Shown piece after piece: positions 57,222 to 64,000 of a DNA stretch of 64,000 nucleotides. Source of the stretch: Nostocoides_A vanveenii. Lineage in GTDB: Bacteria; Actinomycetota; Actinomycetes; Actinomycetales; Dermatophilaceae. The position numbers were made by a program, and so were the translations under genes. The stretch is taken from positions 62,001 to 126,000 of the forward strand of contig NZ_BAAAPN010000034.1 in the NCBI RefSeq assembly GCF_039531165.1. Direction: 5' to 3'. The stretch's first letter is position 1. The number at the start of each line of letters is the position of its first letter. The notes under the pieces were generated by a model. That model saw only the letters and a list, made by a program, of their open reading frames with translations, had not been told where the DNA came from and searched no databases.

Positions 57222-58841
57222 ATGACCGAGCCGACGTCGCCCGTGAGCCTTTTCGACGGCTATCGCAGGGGCGCCGCTTGGGATGAGATGGTCGCCGAGG
57301 ACGGGGTACCGCGCACGCCCTACAAAGCGGTCCACCACACCTTGCGGTCGATTAGCGCCGGGACCTTGAAGGACCGCGCCGACACGCTCGCCCGCAACTA
57401 CATCGACCAGGGCGTCACCTTCGACCATGCCGGGGTGGAGCGTCCCTTCCCGCTGGACGCCGTTCCCCGGGTGCTCTCGGCGCACGAATGGCAGATCATC
57501 GAATCCGGTGTAGCGCAACGGGTCTCGGCCCTGGAGGCATTTCTCGACGACGTGTACTCCCGCGAGGGCGATGTGCCCCGCTGCGTCCACGAGAGCGTCG
57601 TGCCGTGGAGCCTGATCGCCTCCTCCACGCACTACCACCGCGCGGTCATGGGCATCCGGCCGACGAATGGGGTGCGCGTCCACGTCTCCGGGGTCGACCT
57701 GATCCGGGACGAGGCCGGCGTCTTTCGCGTGCTGGAGGACAACGTCCGGGTGCCCTCTGGGGTGAGCTATGTCATCGCCAACCGGCGAGCCATGGCCAAT
57801 GTCTTCCCCGAGGCCTTCTCGACCATGCGGATCCGCCCGGTCAGCGACTACCCCCGTATGCTGCTCGCCGCCCTGCGCCGGTCCGCCCCCGACGGCGCGA
57901 CCGACCCGACCGTCGTCGTGCTCACCCCGGGCGTCTATAACTCGGCCTACTTCGAGCACGCCTTGCTGGCCCGGATGATGGGCGTCGAACTCGTCGAGGG
58001 CCGTGACTTGGTGTGCGTCAGCGGTCAGGTGCGGATGCGCACCACCCACGGCGACCGCCCGGTCGATGTCATCTATCGCCGGGTCGATGACGACTTCCTC
58101 GACCCGGTGCACTTCCGCGGTGACTCGGTGCTCGGGTGTGCCGGCCTGGTCTCGGCGATGCGCGCGGGCCGGGTGACCGTGGCCAATGCTCTGGGCAATG
58201 GGGTGGCCGATGACAAGCTGATCTATACCTATGTGCCGGATCTGATCCGCTTCTATCTCGGCGAGGACCCGATCCTGCCCAATGTCGAGACCCACCGGTG
58301 CGCCGAACCCGGCGCCCTCGCCCATGTGCTGGACCATCTCGATGAGATGGTCGTCAAACCCGTGGACGGTTCGGGCGGTAAGGGCCTGGTGGTCGGCCCC
58401 CGCGCCGACGGCGCGACTCTCGACACCCTGCGGGCGGCACTCGAGGGCGACCCGCGCGGCTGGATCGCCCAGCCCGTTGTCCAGCTCTCGACCGTCCCCA
58501 CCTTTATCGACGGCGCGCTTGTCCCCCGGCACGTCGACCTGCGGCCCTTTGCCGTCAACGACGGCGAGCGCATCCGCGTCTTGCCCGGCGGGTTGACCCG
58601 CGTGGCCCTTCCCGAGGGCGAGCTCGTCGTCAACTCCAGCCAGGGTGGCGGGTCCAAAGACACCTGGGTGCTCGCCGGCCGCGACACCCGAACCTCGTCC
58701 CCCGAGCCGCTGCGTGCGGGCGCCGAGATGCGTGAAGTCGTCGTGATGAGCGCCCCGACCGCGTCCCCCGAGGACTCGATGCGCGCCCAACAGCAGCAAC
58801 AACAACAGACCCGGATCACCGAAGGCGGCATCCCATGCTGA
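57222..58841 (+). CDS. circularly permuted ATP-grasp protein
   Basis: A 539-residue CP-ATP-grasp type 2 protein (DUF404/DUF407). LEDNVRVPSGVSYVIANRRA, TPGVYNSAYFEHALLARMMG and VVKPVDGSGGKGLVVGPRAD are core motifs, and VVNSSQGGGSKDTWVL closes the domain. The C-terminus has a run of seven glutamines. Such proteins are thought to form peptide-like bonds with an alpha-E and a transglutaminase protein, here the next two genes. ATG 57222 is preferred to the TTG at 57213. Confidence 0.9.
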   Translation: MTEPTSPVSLFDGYRRGAAWDEMVAEDGVPRTPYKAVHHTLRSISAGTLKDRADTLARNYIDQGVTFDHAGVERPFPLDAVPRVLSAHEWQIIESGVAQRVSALEAFLDDVYSREGDVPRCVHESVVPWSLIASSTHYHRAVMGIRPTNGVRVHVSGVDLIRDEAGVFRVLEDNVRVPSGVSYVIANRRAMANVFPEAFSTMRIRPVSDYPRMLLAALRRSAPDGATDPTVVVLTPGVYNSAYFEHALLARMMGVELVEGRDLVCVSGQVRMRTTHGDRPVDVIYRRVDDDFLDPVHFRGDSVLGCAGLVSAMRAGRVTVANALGNGVADDKLIYTYVPDLIRFYLGEDPILPNVETHRCAEPGALAHVLDHLDEMVVKPVDGSGGKGLVVGPRADGATLDTLRAALEGDPRGWIAQPVVQLSTVPTFIDGALVPRHVDLRPFAVNDGERIRVLPGGLTRVALPEGELVVNSSQGGGSKDTWVLAGRDTRTSSPEPLRAGAEMREVVVMSAPTASPEDSMRAQQQQQQQTRITEGGIPC

Positions 58842-59755
58842 GCCGGATCGCCGAGTCGCTCTTCTGGATCGGCCGCCACATCGAGCGCGCCGACGGCACG
58901 GCCCGGATCGTCGACGTCCTGCGCCTGCAGTTGCTGGAAGACCCGGGTGCGAATGAGAAGGAGGCCTCCCGCACGACATTGGCCGTCATGGGGGCGACCC
59001 ACGCCGACGGCGCTGGATACGCCGAGGTCGGTCAGCTGCTCGTCTTCGACGCGGGCTATTCCAGCTCGATCGGGGGCGCCTGGACGGCTGCTCGCGAGAA
59101 CGCTCGGCGGGCGCGCGAGACGCTCTCGACCGAGCTCTGGGAGGCCATCAACACCACCTGGCACCGCTGGCACAACTTCGGCCAGTCCGCCGTCACCGAG
59201 CGGCATTTGTCCTGGACCCGCGAGCGCGCCGCCCTGATCTCCGGCGTGGCCGACTCCACGATGAGCCATGACGAGGCCTGGGACTTCCTCGTCCTGGGCC
59301 GCAGCCTCGAGCGCGCCGATATGACGGCGCGCCTGGTGGCGGCCTGGGGGTTGCCGCGTGGCGGTGCCCCGTGGTCGGTCGTGCTCAGCAGTTGCGGCGC
59401 GCATCAGGCTTTCATGCGCAGTCAACGCGGCCTGCTCTCCGACGACCGGGCGGCTGCCTTCCTCGTGCTCGACCGGGCCTTCCCGAGGTCGGTCTATTTC
59501 GCGCTGCGCGAGGCCGAGGGCCGGCTCGCTGCCCTGGATCCTCAGGACGGCCGCACCGCGATCACCGACGAGGCGCGTCGCCAGCTGGGCCGGGTCCGCA
59601 CCGAGCTGGAGTTCCGTCCCGTCGCTGAGGTGCTGCACGATCTGCCCGGACAGATGCAGCGGGTGCAGCTGGCGGTCACGGCCGCGGCCTTCGCCGTCGG
59701 CAGCCGCTACTTTCAGACCGGACCGCTGCCCGAATGGACCGAGGAACTGATCTGA
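58835..59755 (+). CDS. alpha-E domain protein (DUF403)
   Basis: A 306-residue helical protein. It begins MLSRIAESLFWIGRHIERAD, the diagnostic start, with RDFLVLGRSLERADMTARLV-like and EAINTTWHRW stretches further on. ATG 58835 overlaps the ATP-grasp stop. It is the second element of the ATP-grasp/alpha-E/transglutaminase triad. No catalytic function is known. Confidence 0.9.
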   Translation: MLSRIAESLFWIGRHIERADGTARIVDVLRLQLLEDPGANEKEASRTTLAVMGATHADGAGYAEVGQLLVFDAGYSSSIGGAWTAARENARRARETLSTELWEAINTTWHRWHNFGQSAVTERHLSWTRERAALISGVADSTMSHDEAWDFLVLGRSLERADMTARLVAAWGLPRGGAPWSVVLSSCGAHQAFMRSQRGLLSDDRAAAFLVLDRAFPRSVYFALREAEGRLAALDPQDGRTAITDEARRQLGRVRTELEFRPVAEVLHDLPGQMQRVQLAVTAAAFAVGSRYFQTGPLPEWTEELI

Positions 59756-59756
59756 C

Positions 59757-60596
59757 ATGCGCCGCTATCGCATCCTGCATACGACGACGCTGACGTATGA
59801 CGTGCCCGTCCGTTCGGCGCACAACGAGCTGCGGATGACGCCGATCAACGAGCCGGGGCAGACGACCCTGGAGAACCGCATCCGGATCCGGCCGCTGACC
59901 TGGAGCACGGTCTATCGCGACCACTTCGGGACCCATGTGACCTCGATGGAGAGCCTGCCCGCCCATGACCGGCTGACCATCGAGGCGATCTCCACCGTCG
60001 AACGCGCCGATCCCGCTGAGTGGCCGTTCTCGCCGGGGTGGGCGGCGCTGGCCGACCCCACGGTCCAGGACCGGCATTTCGAGTGGCTGATGGTCACCTC
60101 GCGCACCCGTCCGGGCGCGGGCATCGCGGACCTGGCGGCCGGTGTGCGCGACCGGGCCACGCCCCGCGACGCGGCCCTCGCCCTCGCCGAGCAGCTGCGT
60201 GCGGAGATGACCTATCGCGCCGGGGTGACGGGTGTGCAGAGTTCTGGCGAGCAGGCCTGGGCGGAGAAGTCCGGGGTGTGCCAGGACTTCGTGCACGTGA
60301 CGATCGGCGCCCTGCGCAGCCTCGGCATACCGGCGCGTTATATCTCCGGCTATCTCGTCCCCAAGCGCGACGCCGAGGTCGGCGACACCGCCACGGGCGA
60401 GAGCCACGCCTGGGTCGAGCTCTGGGACGGTGGCTGGATCCCGATCGACCCGACCAATGGCGCGCCCGTGGGCGCCGACCATGTCGTGGTCGCCCGCGGC
60501 CGGGACTATGACGACGTGTCGCCCTTCAAGGGGGTCTACTCCGGCGCCGGCACGGCGATCCTGACCGTGGCGGTCACCTTTACCCGCCTCGCGTGA
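59757..60596 (+). CDS. transglutaminase-like cysteine protease family protein
   Basis: A 279-residue protein. The N-terminal beta domain starts RRYRILHTTTLTYDVPVRSA. The catalytic triad is C175 in KSGVCQDFVHV, H217 in GESHAWVELW and D231 in IPIDPTNG. It fits the transglutaminase that accompanies CP-ATP-grasp and alpha-E proteins and may cleave the peptide product. It starts 2 bases after the alpha-E stop. Confidence 0.92.
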   Translation: MRRYRILHTTTLTYDVPVRSAHNELRMTPINEPGQTTLENRIRIRPLTWSTVYRDHFGTHVTSMESLPAHDRLTIEAISTVERADPAEWPFSPGWAALADPTVQDRHFEWLMVTSRTRPGAGIADLAAGVRDRATPRDAALALAEQLRAEMTYRAGVTGVQSSGEQAWAEKSGVCQDFVHVTIGALRSLGIPARYISGYLVPKRDAEVGDTATGESHAWVELWDGGWIPIDPTNGAPVGADHVVVARGRDYDDVSPFKGVYSGAGTAILTVAVTFTRLA

Positions 60597-60609
60597 CCGG
60601 CGGCCCGCG

Positions 60610-61185
60610 TCAGCGAGCCCACGCCTCGGCGATTTGGGTGCGGACGTCTTCGAGCAGCGCTGGCAACGCCTTGGTCTGACCCACGATCGGCAGGAAGTTC
60701 GCGTCGCCGGCCCAGCGCGGGACGATGTGTTGATGCAGGTGGGCAGCCACCCCGGCACCGGCGACCGCGCCCTGGTTCATCCCGATGTTGTAGCCGTGCG
60801 GATTCGACGCGGTTTGCAAGGCGGCGATCGCGGCCTTGGTCAGCGCGGTGAACTCCACGGTCTCCTCGTCGGTCAGGTCGACATAGAGCGAGACATGCCG
60901 GTAGGGGCAGATCAGCACGTGACCGGGGTTGTAGGGGAAGAGGTTCATCACCACGAAACAGGTCTCGCCGCGGTGGACGATCAGCCCGTCGCGATCGCCT
61001 CGGCCGGGTGCCGCGCAGAACGGGCAACCCTCGCCGGCGCTCTCGCTCGGCCGCTCGCCGGTGATGTAGGCCAGCCGGTGCGGCGTCCAGAGCCGCTCGA
61101 AGCCGTCCTGCGACCCGGCGAAATCGCCACCGGGCTCGGCGGCGGCCCCGGTCGGTGGAAGCCCTGTTGGGTCCTGGCTGGCCAT
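60610..61185 (-). CDS. HIT-family nucleotide hydrolase/AP4A phosphorylase-like
   Basis: A 191-residue histidine-triad protein. The catalytic HxHxH block is AAHLHQHIVPRW, with MNLFPYNPGHVLICPYRHVS and zinc-type cysteines in GCPFC near residue 54. The mycobacterial homologue (Rv2613c) lies next to pgsA1 and is an AP4A phosphorylase. Here it is separated from pgsA1 by the five-gene operon. ATG 61185 gives a 40-residue polar N-terminal extension. Confidence 0.88.
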   Translation of the reverse strand: MASQDPTGLPPTGAAAEPGGDFAGSQDGFERLWTPHRLAYITGERPSESAGEGCPFCAAPGRGDRDGLIVHRGETCFVVMNLFPYNPGHVLICPYRHVSLYVDLTDEETVEFTALTKAAIAALQTASNPHGYNIGMNQGAVAGAGVAAHLHQHIVPRWAGDANFLPIVGQTKALPALLEDVRTQIAEAWAR

Positions 61186-61211
61186 GCAGGAATCCTAGGT
61201 GTCCCCGCTTC

Positions 61212-61240
61212 TTGACTCACCGGTAACCATCCACGATGCT
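61212..61240 (+). promoter_or_regulatory. candidate leaderless promoter of the MFS/GH1 operon
   Basis: TTGACT (61212-61217), a 17-base spacer and GATGCT (61235-61240) lie just upstream of ATG 61249. The expected transcription start would fall on or within a few bases of the ATG, which fits the lack of a ribosome-binding site. The -10 match is imperfect. Confidence 0.4.
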
Positions 61241-61248
61241 CCCCGGGT

Positions 61249-62523
61249 ATGACGCTCCCCGCGCCCGCCGGCGCCCCGACCGGGCTTGATGCCCTCGCCG
61301 AGCCCCAGGTGCCTGTCTCGAGTGGCTGGGTCTCTCGACTCACGATCGCCTCGATCGGGCTGTATGCCGGCTTCTTCGGCCCGCTGCAGGTCCTGCTTGC
61401 CCTGCAGATCGCCGACTTCGCGCCGACGCATAAGGAGAGTGTGCTGGCGCTGGTGACCGGGGTGGGCGCGCTGATGTCGACGGTCGGCACGCCCCTGTGG
61501 GGGGCACTTTCCGACCGGACCGGCTCCCGCTTCGGGCGGCGGCTGCCCTGGATCGCCGGTGGCGCGCTGGCCGGCGCTCTCGCGCTGCTGGTGCTGAGCG
61601 CAGCGTCGTCGGTGGCGATGGTGGTGGTGGGGTGGGCGGCCGTGCAATTGTGCCTCAATGGTGTGGTCGCGGCGCTGACCGCGTGCGTCCCCGACCAGGT
61701 CCCAGAGCAGCAGCGCGGCGTCGTCAGCGGCTGGGTAGGCCTAGCCCAGACCATGGGGGTCGTGGTCGGGACCGGCGTCGCGACGGCCGCGGGCGGCATA
61801 CGGGCGGGGTATGCGGCTCTGGCCGCCCTCGTGATCGTCACGGTGTCCCTGTTCCTGGTGCGCAGCGGCGATCGGGCGCTGCGCGACGACCAGCGCGGGC
61901 CGTTGGCGTTGGGTGCCTTCGTCCGGGGCTTCTGGGTCAGCCCCCGGGCCCACCCGGACTTCGCGTGGGCGTGGGGCACCCGCTTCCTGATGAACGTCGC
62001 GAACGCCATCGGCACGCTCTATTTGCTCTACTTCCTCACCGATGTGGTCCGCGTCGACGACCCCGAAGGGCACGTCTTCATCCTGGTGTTGATCTATGCG
62101 GGCGCCCTGTGCCTGACCGCGGTCGTGTCCGGGATCGCGTCGGACCGGCTGGGCAAGCGCAAGATCTTCGTCATCGTCGCGGGCGTGGTGATGACGGCGG
62201 CCTGCCTCGTCCTCGCCTTCCGGCCGACCTGGCCGGGCGCGGTGGGTGCGGCGGTGCTGCTCGGGCTGGGCTTCGGGGTCTATGCCGCCGTCGATTTCGC
62301 ACTCATCACCGAGGTGCTGCCGGCGGCTGCTGACCGGGCGCGAGATCTCGGGGTCATCAATATCGCCAACGCCCTGCCGCAGGTGCTGGCGCCCGTTATC
62401 GCGGCTCCGGTCCTCGCCCTCTTCGCCACCCGGGCAACGGGCTATCGTGCCCTCTATGTCGTCGCCGCCGTGGTCGGGCTGGTCGGCGCGCTACTGGTCC
62501 GCCGGATCCGGTCGGTCTCGTGA
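61249..62523 (+). CDS. MFS transporter
   Basis: A 424-residue twelve-span permease. The MFS motif between spans 2 and 3 is GALSDRTGSRFGRRLPW, and the mirror in the second half is GIASDRLGKRKIF. It resembles the sugar/glycoside-Pent-Hex-Hex-uronide cation symporter-type permeases. The neighbouring GH1 gene, 27 bases downstream, suggests uptake of a glycoside. The substrate is not known. Confidence 0.88.
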   Translation: MTLPAPAGAPTGLDALAEPQVPVSSGWVSRLTIASIGLYAGFFGPLQVLLALQIADFAPTHKESVLALVTGVGALMSTVGTPLWGALSDRTGSRFGRRLPWIAGGALAGALALLVLSAASSVAMVVVGWAAVQLCLNGVVAALTACVPDQVPEQQRGVVSGWVGLAQTMGVVVGTGVATAAGGIRAGYAALAALVIVTVSLFLVRSGDRALRDDQRGPLALGAFVRGFWVSPRAHPDFAWAWGTRFLMNVANAIGTLYLLYFLTDVVRVDDPEGHVFILVLIYAGALCLTAVVSGIASDRLGKRKIFVIVAGVVMTAACLVLAFRPTWPGAVGAAVLLGLGFGVYAAVDFALITEVLPAAADRARDLGVINIANALPQVLAPVIAAPVLALFATRATGYRALYVVAAVVGLVGALLVRRIRSVS

Positions 62524-62550
62524 TGAACGCCTGTGACGAAAGGTCGTGCC

Positions 62551-63891
62551 ATGTCCCTGCCTGCTGACTTCCTCTTCGGCGTTTCGACGGCGAGCTATCA
62601 GATCGAGGGGGCCGTCGATGCGGAAGGCCGCGGGCGCAGCGTGTGGGACGACTTCTGCGACCGGCCGGGAGTGATCGTCGACGGCTCTTCCGGGGCCGTC
62701 GCGTGCGACAGCTATCACCGGTATGCCGAAGATGTGGAGTTGATGGCGCAGCTGGGCGCCGCGGCCTACCGCTTCTCGGTGTCGTGGTCGCGCGTGCTGC
62801 CACAGGGGCGTGGCCCGATCAACCAGGCCGGCCTGGACTACTATGACAGGTTGGTGGATGCGTTGTGCGCCGAGGGAATCAAGCCCGCGGCCACACTCTT
62901 CCACTGGGACCTGCCCTCGACCTTGGAGGCCGAGGGCGGGTGGCTGTCGCGCTCGACGGCCGAGGCCTTCGGGACGTATGCCGGCGTGCTCGCCGACCGG
63001 CTCGGCGACCGAGTCGCGATGTGGATGCCGGTCAACGAGCCGGTCGTCCACGCCAACCTCGGCTATGCCCTCGGCCTCCACGCACCCGGTCGCGCCTTGG
63101 GGATGGGCGCGCTGCCGGTCTATCACCACCTGATGCTGGGGCACGGACTTGCCGTTGCGGCACTGCGGGCCGCGGGGGTTGCGGCGGTGGGCTGCGCCAA
63201 TAACCACACGCCGGTCTGGGTGGCGTCCGACGCCGACGCCGACCAGGCGGCCGCGGGGCTCTACGACACCCTGCACAACCGGATGTTCGCCGACCCGATC
63301 CTGCTCGGGTCCTATCCGGCGCCCTTCGCCGAATTGGTGCCCGGTCCGGTCGCGGACGACCTGCAACTGATCGGTGCGCCGCTGGACTTCTACGGCTTCA
63401 ACTATTACAACCCGACCCTCGTCGGCGCTCCGGGCACGGGCGACGACACCTATGGCGCCGCCGGTGGGCTGCCCTTCTCCATGCATCAGATCGAGGGCTA
63501 CCCGGTCACCGACTTCGGGTGGCCGGTGGTGCCTGCCGGCCTGACGGAGGTGCTCGTCCAGATGAAGGAGCGCTACCCGGACATCCCGCCGATCCACATC
63601 ACCGAGAACGGCTGCGCCTACGGAGCGGCGCCGGATGCCGACGGCGTGGCGGCCGACCCGGGGCGGATCGACTATCTGAGCAGCCACCTGGGCGCGGTCG
63701 CCGATGCGCGGGCGCAGGGGGTCGACGTCGCGGGCTATTTCTGCTGGTCGCTGCTGGACAACTTCGAGTGGGCCGAGGGCTACACCAAGCGCTTCGGCCT
63801 GGTGCACATCGACTTCGACACCCTGGCGCGCACCCCGCGGACGTCCTTCGACTGGTACGCCGACTTCATCCGCCGCACCCGCACCGATTAG
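62551..63891 (+). CDS. GH1 beta-glucosidase
   Basis: A 446-residue glycoside hydrolase of family 1. LPADFLFGVSTASYQIEGAV is the family N-terminus. The acid/base Glu is in MPVNEPVVHANLGY (about residue 163) and the nucleophile Glu is in HITENGCAYG (about 352). DYYNPTL-like and FCWSLLDNFEWAEGYTKRFG stretches complete the fold. ATG 62551 follows AAAGG. It may be cotranscribed with the MFS gene. A beta-glucosidase or beta-galactosidase specificity is possible. Confidence 0.94.
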   Translation: MSLPADFLFGVSTASYQIEGAVDAEGRGRSVWDDFCDRPGVIVDGSSGAVACDSYHRYAEDVELMAQLGAAAYRFSVSWSRVLPQGRGPINQAGLDYYDRLVDALCAEGIKPAATLFHWDLPSTLEAEGGWLSRSTAEAFGTYAGVLADRLGDRVAMWMPVNEPVVHANLGYALGLHAPGRALGMGALPVYHHLMLGHGLAVAALRAAGVAAVGCANNHTPVWVASDADADQAAAGLYDTLHNRMFADPILLGSYPAPFAELVPGPVADDLQLIGAPLDFYGFNYYNPTLVGAPGTGDDTYGAAGGLPFSMHQIEGYPVTDFGWPVVPAGLTEVLVQMKERYPDIPPIHITENGCAYGAAPDADGVAADPGRIDYLSSHLGAVADARAQGVDVAGYFCWSLLDNFEWAEGYTKRFGLVHIDFDTLARTPRTSFDWYADFIRRTRTD

Positions 63892-64000
63892 GGAACAGCC
63901 GTCAGCACGAGGTGCACGCGCCGCCCGTCTGGGCGTCCCGAGACGAGGGCTGCAACCGTGCGATCCGGGTCATGGCGGGCGACCATGCCGACCGTGCCGG
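63888..64000 (-). CDS. C-terminal end of an unidentified minus-strand gene
   Basis: The minus strand is open from the window edge to TAA at 63888-63890, ending GRRVHLVLTAVP. Its stop shares bases with the GH1 stop, as with the other convergent pairs here. Only about 36 residues are visible, too few to name a family. Confidence 0.5.
   Translation of the reverse strand, partial: GTVGMVARHDPDRTVAALVSGRPDGRRVHLVLTAVP

Noticed and set aside
55400..60320. Absence of GTATGCCG as proof of horizontal transfer
   Set aside because: With about one copy per 1.1 kb, a single 4.9-kb gap in 64 kb can arise by chance; sbcC and the fibril region show similar gaps.

Overview
The window is a gene-dense, high-GC (roughly 70 percent by eye) actinobacterial chromosome segment. 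Three conserved blocks keep the gene order I know from Mycobacterium tuberculosis: a gcvP/merR/DUF151/ftsR/garA/gcvH/DUF881/sbp/DUF881/pgsA block, a xerD/parA/scpAB/rluB/tyrA/cmk/der block, and a long hisS to pdxS and pimA to HIT block. Together with mycothiol-era thiol genes, phosphatidylinositol and PIM genes and the FtsR/GarA pair, this points to an actinobacterium. Micrococcales (Intrasporangiaceae or Dermatophilaceae-like) is my best inference; the sequence alone does not prove the family.

Layout: 1-7.4 kb holds the end of an rRNA uracil methyltransferase, an acyl-CoA synthetase, a thiol peroxidase, an amylosucrase, and a coupled OsmC/GCS2 pair. 7.5-11.8 kb is sbcDC. 11.8-20.2 kb is the minus-strand glycine-cleavage, GarA/FtsR and DUF881 block. 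A PatB-type aminotransferase follows, then a decayed secreted fibril-type protein (21.7-24.4 kb) and gene debris beside tRNA-Pro(GGG). 25.1-36.6 kb is the minus-strand der, plsC, cmk, tyrA, rluB, scpB, scpA, parA-like, xerD, ald, DUF349 run. 36.6-52.3 kb holds cyclophilin, glyoxalase-like hydrolase, hisS, rel, apt, secFD-yajC, ruvBAC (with an SOS box), yebC, pdxT and pdxS. 52.5-61.2 kb is the pimA/patA/pgsA1/HIT phosphoinositide-mannoside block, interrupted by a five-gene plus-strand operon (small membrane protein, HTTM-like protein, circularly permuted ATP-grasp, alpha-E, transglutaminase). The window ends with an MFS transporter and a GH1 beta-glucosidase.

Most genes are joined by ATGA or GTGA stop/start overlaps, so long translationally coupled operons dominate. 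The accessory material sits at three places: 21.5-25 kb (broken adhesin and fragments), 49.9-51.4 kb (a membrane protein with its own winged-helix regulator and operators, plus TetR/MFS remnants splitting pdxT from pdxS), and 55.8-60.6 kb.

The most striking signal is not a gene. The octamer GTATGCCG (or CGGCATAC) occurs about 50 times on both strands, in all reading frames and in short intergenic gaps, at about one per 1.1-1.2 kb. It even brings rare ATA isoleucine codons with it. This density resembles DNA uptake sequences or Chi-like signals.
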